From NCBI GenBank assembly GCA_003232595.1, contig QIIJ01000218.1, forward strand, positions 1 to 7,395: a DNA stretch of 7,395 nucleotides, read 5' to 3'. A program made the position numbers and the translations under genes. Below the pieces are notes generated by a model. The model ran no database searches. It saw only the letters and a list, made by a program, of their open reading frames with translations, and had not been told where the DNA came from. Shown in pieces: positions 7,151-7,395 of this stretch (within the stretch, counting starts at the first letter, position 1; each line of letters begins with the position of its first letter). The DNA is from Aurantimonadaceae bacterium. Its GTDB lineage: Bacteria > Pseudomonadota > Alphaproteobacteria > Rhizobiales > Rhizobiaceae.

Positions 7151-7395
7151 ATGACATCAAAAAAACTTGTACTTGTTACAGGTGCTGCACGCGGCATCGG
7201 ACTTGCAACGGTTCGAAGGTTTCTTGAGGATGGCTGGCGGGTGGCGATGCTGGACATCGACGGGGAAACTCTGGGGGCTGCTTTCAGCGAACTGGCGAGG
7301 CCCGAAGACACATTGTCACTTCGCTGCGATGTGGCCGATGTTGACCAGGTGGCAGGGGCAGTTGGTGAAATTATCCGAAATTTTGGCCGCATTGA
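7151..7395 (+). CDS. Short-chain dehydrogenase/reductase, N-terminal part, partial
   Basis: The frame runs from ATG 7151 to the window end, about 81 residues, so roughly two thirds of a normal 250-residue enzyme lies beyond. The N-terminus is a Rossmann fold with the classical glycine motif TGAARGIG (Thr10-Gly17). An aspartate, Asp35, ends the second strand in VAMLDID, which in this family usually means preference for NAD(H) over NADP(H). CDVAD (59-63) is the typical loop that contacts the adenine ring. The catalytic Asn-Ser-Tyr-Lys residues are outside the window, so activity and substrate cannot be judged. GGGG at 7139-7142, 8 bases before the ATG, is a plausible ribosome binding site. It lies 398 bases after the importer operon and is probably a separate transcription unit. 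Confidence 0.88.
   Translation, partial: MTSKKLVLVTGAARGIGLATVRRFLEDGWRVAMLDIDGETLGAAFSELARPEDTLSLRCDVADVDQVAGAVGEIIRNFGRI

Overview
The window is a + strand stretch of an alphaproteobacterial chromosome, most likely from the Hyphomicrobiales (Rhizobiales) or a close relative. I base this on recalled resemblance of the transporter proteins to rhizobial family members, on the operon layout, and on a paired GTCATCCTCGG/CCGAGGATGAC palindrome of a kind I recall from alphaproteobacterial intergenic regions. No database search was possible. There are no RNA genes, insertion sequences or CRISPR arrays.

Layout. (1) 1-152: the C-terminal end of a sugar-nucleotide epimerase resembling UDP-glucuronate 4-epimerase. 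(2) 145-774: a histidine phosphatase whose start overlaps the epimerase stop by 8 bases. (3) 775-845: a short gap with a LacI-type operator-like palindrome just before the next gene. (4) 846-6752: a four-gene peptide/nickel/oligosaccharide-class (Dpp/Opp-like) ABC importer, ordered fused double ATPase, solute-binding protein, permease B, permease C. The genes overlap by 4 bases or are separated by 14 bases, so this is one operon. (5) 6753-7150: about 400 bases without a convincing gene, holding two palindromic units in inverted orientation. (6) 7151 to the end: the N-terminal third of a short-chain dehydrogenase.

The importer would bind a solute in the periplasm (solute-binding protein), pass it through the permease B/C heterodimer, and power this with the fused two-domain ATPase. 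Its substrate cannot be read from the sequence. As written, the system is broken twice. The ATPase shifts frame just before the signature motif of its second nucleotide-binding domain, apparently through loss of about 19 bases. Permease B shifts frame in the loop after its second membrane helix, apparently through loss of 2 bases. The solute-binding protein and permease C are intact. Either the operon has recently begun to decay, or the sequence carries errors at two places.

I do not see a clearly new biological system. The points most worth a second look are the double lesion, the covarying palindrome pair, and the operator-like site.
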